From positions 124,001 through 188,000 of the forward strand of contig NZ_QZCF01000009.1 in assembly GCF_003591485.1 (NCBI RefSeq): a stretch of 64,000 nucleotides of DNA, in the 5' to 3' direction. Each line of letters starts with the position of its first letter. Within the stretch, counting starts at the first letter, position 1. The translations under genes and the position numbers were made by a program. The notes beneath the pieces are model-generated. The model searched no databases. It had not been told where the DNA came from and saw nothing but the letters and a program-made list of their open reading frames with translations. This document shows positions 61,846 through 64,000 of the stretch, in pieces. Origin of the DNA: Paenibacillus sp. 1011MAR3C5 (lineage in GTDB: Bacteria > Bacillota > Bacilli > Paenibacillales > Paenibacillaceae).

Positions 61846-62110
61846 ATGCGTATAGGTGAAAAATCGTTTCTGCCCCTGGCGGCCATTCTGTTGATACTGA
61901 TCCTCTGGTTTCCAGGGGTTGTTCGGCTGCTGCCGCCACACCGTCCGGGCTGCAAGAATCCCGGATTGAAGCAGAGATTGACCGTGTCATGGCGAAGTAC
62001 ATCGGCAAGAATGTGCCAGGCGCCGCTGTATCTGGATGATCATGCTCGCTGTTGCACTGCTGCTGACTTCTATCTTTTTGTACCAATTCAACCTCTATAG
62101 CTTCTGGTAA
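61846..62110 (+). pseudogene. Beta-lactamase/serine-hydrolase family pseudogene
   Basis: Starts with a signal peptide (MRIGEKSFLPLAAILLILIL). After a frameshift near 61918 another frame reads SRIEAEIDRVMAKYIGKNVP then GAAVSG, the N-terminus of the beta-lactamase (AmpC/PBP4*) family. It then jumps to IMLAVALLLTSIFLYQFNLY, a C-terminal membrane helix. The SxxK and YxN catalytic part is lost. The rest of 61615-62240 holds no other gene. Confidence 0.7.
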
Positions 62111-62247
62111 AACGGATGTAACATGCACCGATTGCATCCCATTTATTTTGGGGAATTGGCCCATTCCCTGCGCAAATGTCCTTCATACGATATAGGGTTC
62201 CTATATTGAATGTATGTGCAATCAATATCTCCAAGGGAGTGGGATGA

Positions 62248-63597
62248 GTGACAGCAAGAGCGGGGCTAACCGGACGAGTGATTTTTCGAGGAGATCCGGG
62301 CTATGAAGCGGCGCGTAAAAATTGGGACCCCCATACGGACAGATATCCTAAAGTGTTTGTATTTGCTCAAAGAACACAGGATGTAGCGAACGCCATCAAA
62401 TGGGCGCGAAAACATAACGTTCCGATTCGCCCAAGGAGCGGCAGACATTCTCTTGAGGTTAATCTGTCACAGGTTAACGGGGGACTTGTCATCGATGTCA
62501 GCGATATGAACAAGATCAAGCTGAACAGGAAAAATGGAACGGCTATCGTAGGGACTGGCAATCGAGTCGGCAGAATCGCACATGCGCTTGCGCGGCAAGG
62601 GTTTATCGCGCCCTTTGGCGACAGCCCTACGGTTGGGATCGGCGGAATTACGCTCGGCGGCGGAATCGGGCCGCTTCAGCGGACGATTGGCCTCATTAGC
62701 GATAATCTGCTTGAGCTTGAAATGGTGGACGCGAATGGAAAAGTGATTCGTGCGAACAAACATCGCAACGCCGATCTTCTATGGGCTTCCCGCGGCGGAG
62801 GCGGAGGTAACTTTGGCGTATATACCCGGTATAAATTAAAGGTGCTGCGCGCTCCGGCTCAGGCAACGGTATACCGCATTATCTGGCCGTGGAATCAATT
62901 CGAGAGGGTGCTCAGAGCATGGCAAAAATGGGCTCCTTCGGTTAATACCAAGCTGGGCAGCGAACTCACGATTGGTCCAAAAAAAGGGGGCAGTGTCACG
63001 ATGGAAGGGCTGTACCTAGGTCCTCGATCGGAAGCTCTTCGTCTATTACAGCCGCTTACAAGCGTCGGCACGCCTACGAGCAAAATCATTCGGCAGGTGC
63101 CTTACCCGGAAGCTGTGAGCTTCTTGTTGCCTCCCGATCCCGTGCTTACTCAGAGGTACAGCAACCAGTTCTCGTCGGGCTTCGCCAGACGTCCGTTCCC
63201 TAATAAAGCGATTCGGTCTATGCGGCAATTTTTAGAGAATGTAGAGGGGGAGGACGCGGGATTCTTCTTCCTGAACTGGGGTGGGGCAGTGAGCCGCAAG
63301 TCGCCTGCATCAACAGCCTTCTACTGGCGTAAGGCCAAGTTTTATGTGGAGTGGAACAGCTCCTGGATCAAGCAATCCGACGGTCCCAAAAATATCGCCA
63401 TCGTACGCCAGACACGCCGGAATCTGCAACCCTTTATCGTAGGGTCCTATATCAATGTTCCGGATCAAGGAATCAAAAATTCGGGGCCCGTCTACTATGG
63501 CGCGAACTATCCGAGGCTGCGGAAAGTAAAAGCGAAGTACGATCCCAAAAATGTGTTCCGAAATCCTCAAAGCATCACTCCAGCCCGGAGAGGGTAG
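62248..63597 (+). CDS. FAD-linked oxidoreductase with BBE domain
   Basis: 449 residues from GTG 62248, SD AAGGGAG. N-terminal PP-loop: FAQRTQDVANAIKWARKHNV, PIRPRSGRHSLEV with the His of the R-S-G-x-H covalent-flavin motif, GGITLGGGIGPLQR; C-terminal VYYGANYPRLRKVKAKYDP, the berberine-bridge motif. Oxidises sugars or alkaloid-like substrates in relatives (about 450 aa). No signal peptide. Stand-alone gene. Confidence 0.9.
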   Translation: MTARAGLTGRVIFRGDPGYEAARKNWDPHTDRYPKVFVFAQRTQDVANAIKWARKHNVPIRPRSGRHSLEVNLSQVNGGLVIDVSDMNKIKLNRKNGTAIVGTGNRVGRIAHALARQGFIAPFGDSPTVGIGGITLGGGIGPLQRTIGLISDNLLELEMVDANGKVIRANKHRNADLLWASRGGGGGNFGVYTRYKLKVLRAPAQATVYRIIWPWNQFERVLRAWQKWAPSVNTKLGSELTIGPKKGGSVTMEGLYLGPRSEALRLLQPLTSVGTPTSKIIRQVPYPEAVSFLLPPDPVLTQRYSNQFSSGFARRPFPNKAIRSMRQFLENVEGEDAGFFFLNWGGAVSRKSPASTAFYWRKAKFYVEWNSSWIKQSDGPKNIAIVRQTRRNLQPFIVGSYINVPDQGIKNSGPVYYGANYPRLRKVKAKYDPKNVFRNPQSITPARRG

Positions 63598-63683
63598 GTC
63601 CTGCTCTATATTGTCCGTTAACGCAGCCAGTCAAAGGCGCTGTTGTAGTTTTTAAACGTGGCGTGCATCGTGCAGACAATCCA

Positions 63684-63773
63684 TCAGCCCTCGCAGATTT
63701 CAATCTTGGACAGCAGCTCATCCTCTTCCTCAACCAGACGTTCGTATACAGTCATCATTTCGACCATACTCAT
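63684..63773 (-). other. Short minus-strand frame, possible gene remnant
   Basis: ATG 63773 with GGAG 5 bases upstream encodes MSMVEMMTVYERLVEEEDEL and nine more residues, ending at 63684; reading through the stop continues to MHATFKNYNSAFDWLR. A promoter-like TTGACT/TATAAT (63854-63849, 63830-63825) faces it. Possibly the broken start of a small gene divergent from the regulator at 63885. Confidence 0.3.
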
Positions 63774-63824
63774 ACCAGCTCCATGATCATATTTGTTACG
63801 TATATACGTACCATAATTGCCCAT

Positions 63825-63854
63825 ATTATATGATACGCTATTGCGTATAGTCAA
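63825..63854 (-). promoter_or_regulatory. Promoter with embedded palindrome
   Basis: On the minus strand TTGACT (63854-63849), spacer 18, TATAAT (63830-63825). ATACGC-AATA-GCGTAT (63848-63833) lies fully inside the spacer, a perfect 6-4-6 palindrome. It is 37 bases from the start of an XRE-type regulator gene, a likely binder. Confidence 0.7.
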
Positions 63855-63884
63855 TGGTCGAATTCATAAATAGTTGGTGATTGA

Positions 63885-64000
63885 ATGCCCAAGAAAGTTG
63901 TTGTCAAAATCCCGGAACTTATCAAAGAGTACAATATCTCGTTAAGGGAATTGTCTCGGCTATCCGATGTCAGGCATGCTGCGCTCAGTGAACTATCGAG
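63885..64000 (+). CDS. XRE/Cro-type helix-turn-helix regulator (3' partial)
   Basis: The frame runs off the window: MPKKVVVKIPELIKEYNISL then RELSRLSDVRHAALSELS. The order of helices (IPELIKEYNISLRELSRLSDV with a recognition helix RHAALSEL) fits the short Cro/C1-type regulators such as YozG (about 70-80 residues). SD weak (TTGGTGATTG). Confidence 0.7.
   Translation, partial: MPKKVVVKIPELIKEYNISLRELSRLSDVRHAALSELS

Overview
The window looks like a chromosomal segment of a Gram-positive, spore-former-type Firmicute, most likely Paenibacillus or a close relative. The basis is AGGAGG-type ribosome binding sites with frequent TTG and GTG starts, perfect sigma-A promoters, U-tailed hairpin terminators, S-layer-homology remnants, a Btr-like AraC/binding-protein fusion, Zur and Fur boxes of the Bacillus kind, and Paenibacillus-like dispersed repeats. 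This is inference from gene content; no rRNA, tRNA or CRISPR array is visible.

Region 1 (1-9120) is one co-directional cluster that looks like an exopolysaccharide locus: a glycosidase-like protein cut by the window edge, a membrane-anchored HEAT-repeat protein, a processive family 2 glycosyltransferase, a receiver-domain protein whose phosphoacceptor Asp is Glu, a nucleotide-sugar dehydrogenase, a second glycosidase-like protein and a phosphoglucosamine mutase. The last two sugar enzymes could supply UDP-HexNAc and UDP-uronate to the transferase. It ends in a perfect hairpin.

Region 2 (9130-16786): a response-regulator relic, a lysine riboswitch in front of a lysine permease gene, then 1.2 kb of duplicated repeats abutting a gene for an unusual winged-helix protein with a possible DUF559/Vsr-like nuclease core. 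A drug-efflux MFS/TetR pair with three operators follows.

Region 3 (16798-39388) is rich in sensing and export. There are three separate two-component plus ABC modules (HK-RR-ABC-permease at 18868; RR-HK-ABC-permease-permease at 26111; RR-ABC-permease-HK at 36014) and a PadR-DUF1048-DUF1048-ABC-permease operon. Between them lie small regulators (MerR, Lrp, HxlR), an MFS pump, an IS1182-type transposase remnant fused to a foreign gene tail, several copies of a dispersed repeat carrying a terminator, and an aminoglycoside-phosphotransferase-like gene that appears to start at AUA behind two mini-ORFs.

Region 4 (39460-53764) holds small metabolic and stress genes, mostly single or paired with a regulator: epoxide hydrolase/AraC, a ZinT-like zinc lipoprotein with a perfect Zur box, azoreductase, two ArsR/SRPBCC pairs with a DoxX gene under twin GACACC-N4-GGTGTC operators, YaaH-type transporter, TetR/GNAT, a CxxCxGxG-rich tail-anchored protein, and NAD(P)H oxidoreductase/HxlR. 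Region 5 (53919-64000) holds a guanylate-kinase-like gene, a Fur-controlled siderophore-binding lipoprotein next to its AraC/binding-protein fusion regulator, a GntR/ABC operon, an S-layer-domain rearrangement scar, a LysR/deaminase pair, a beta-lactamase-family pseudogene, a berberine-bridge-type FAD oxidoreductase and the start of an XRE-type regulator.

The most unusual items are the repeat-associated 12501-13181 gene with its duplicated repeat unit, two genes with ideal Shine-Dalgarno sites placed before AUA codons, the composite dispersed element, and several rearrangement scars.
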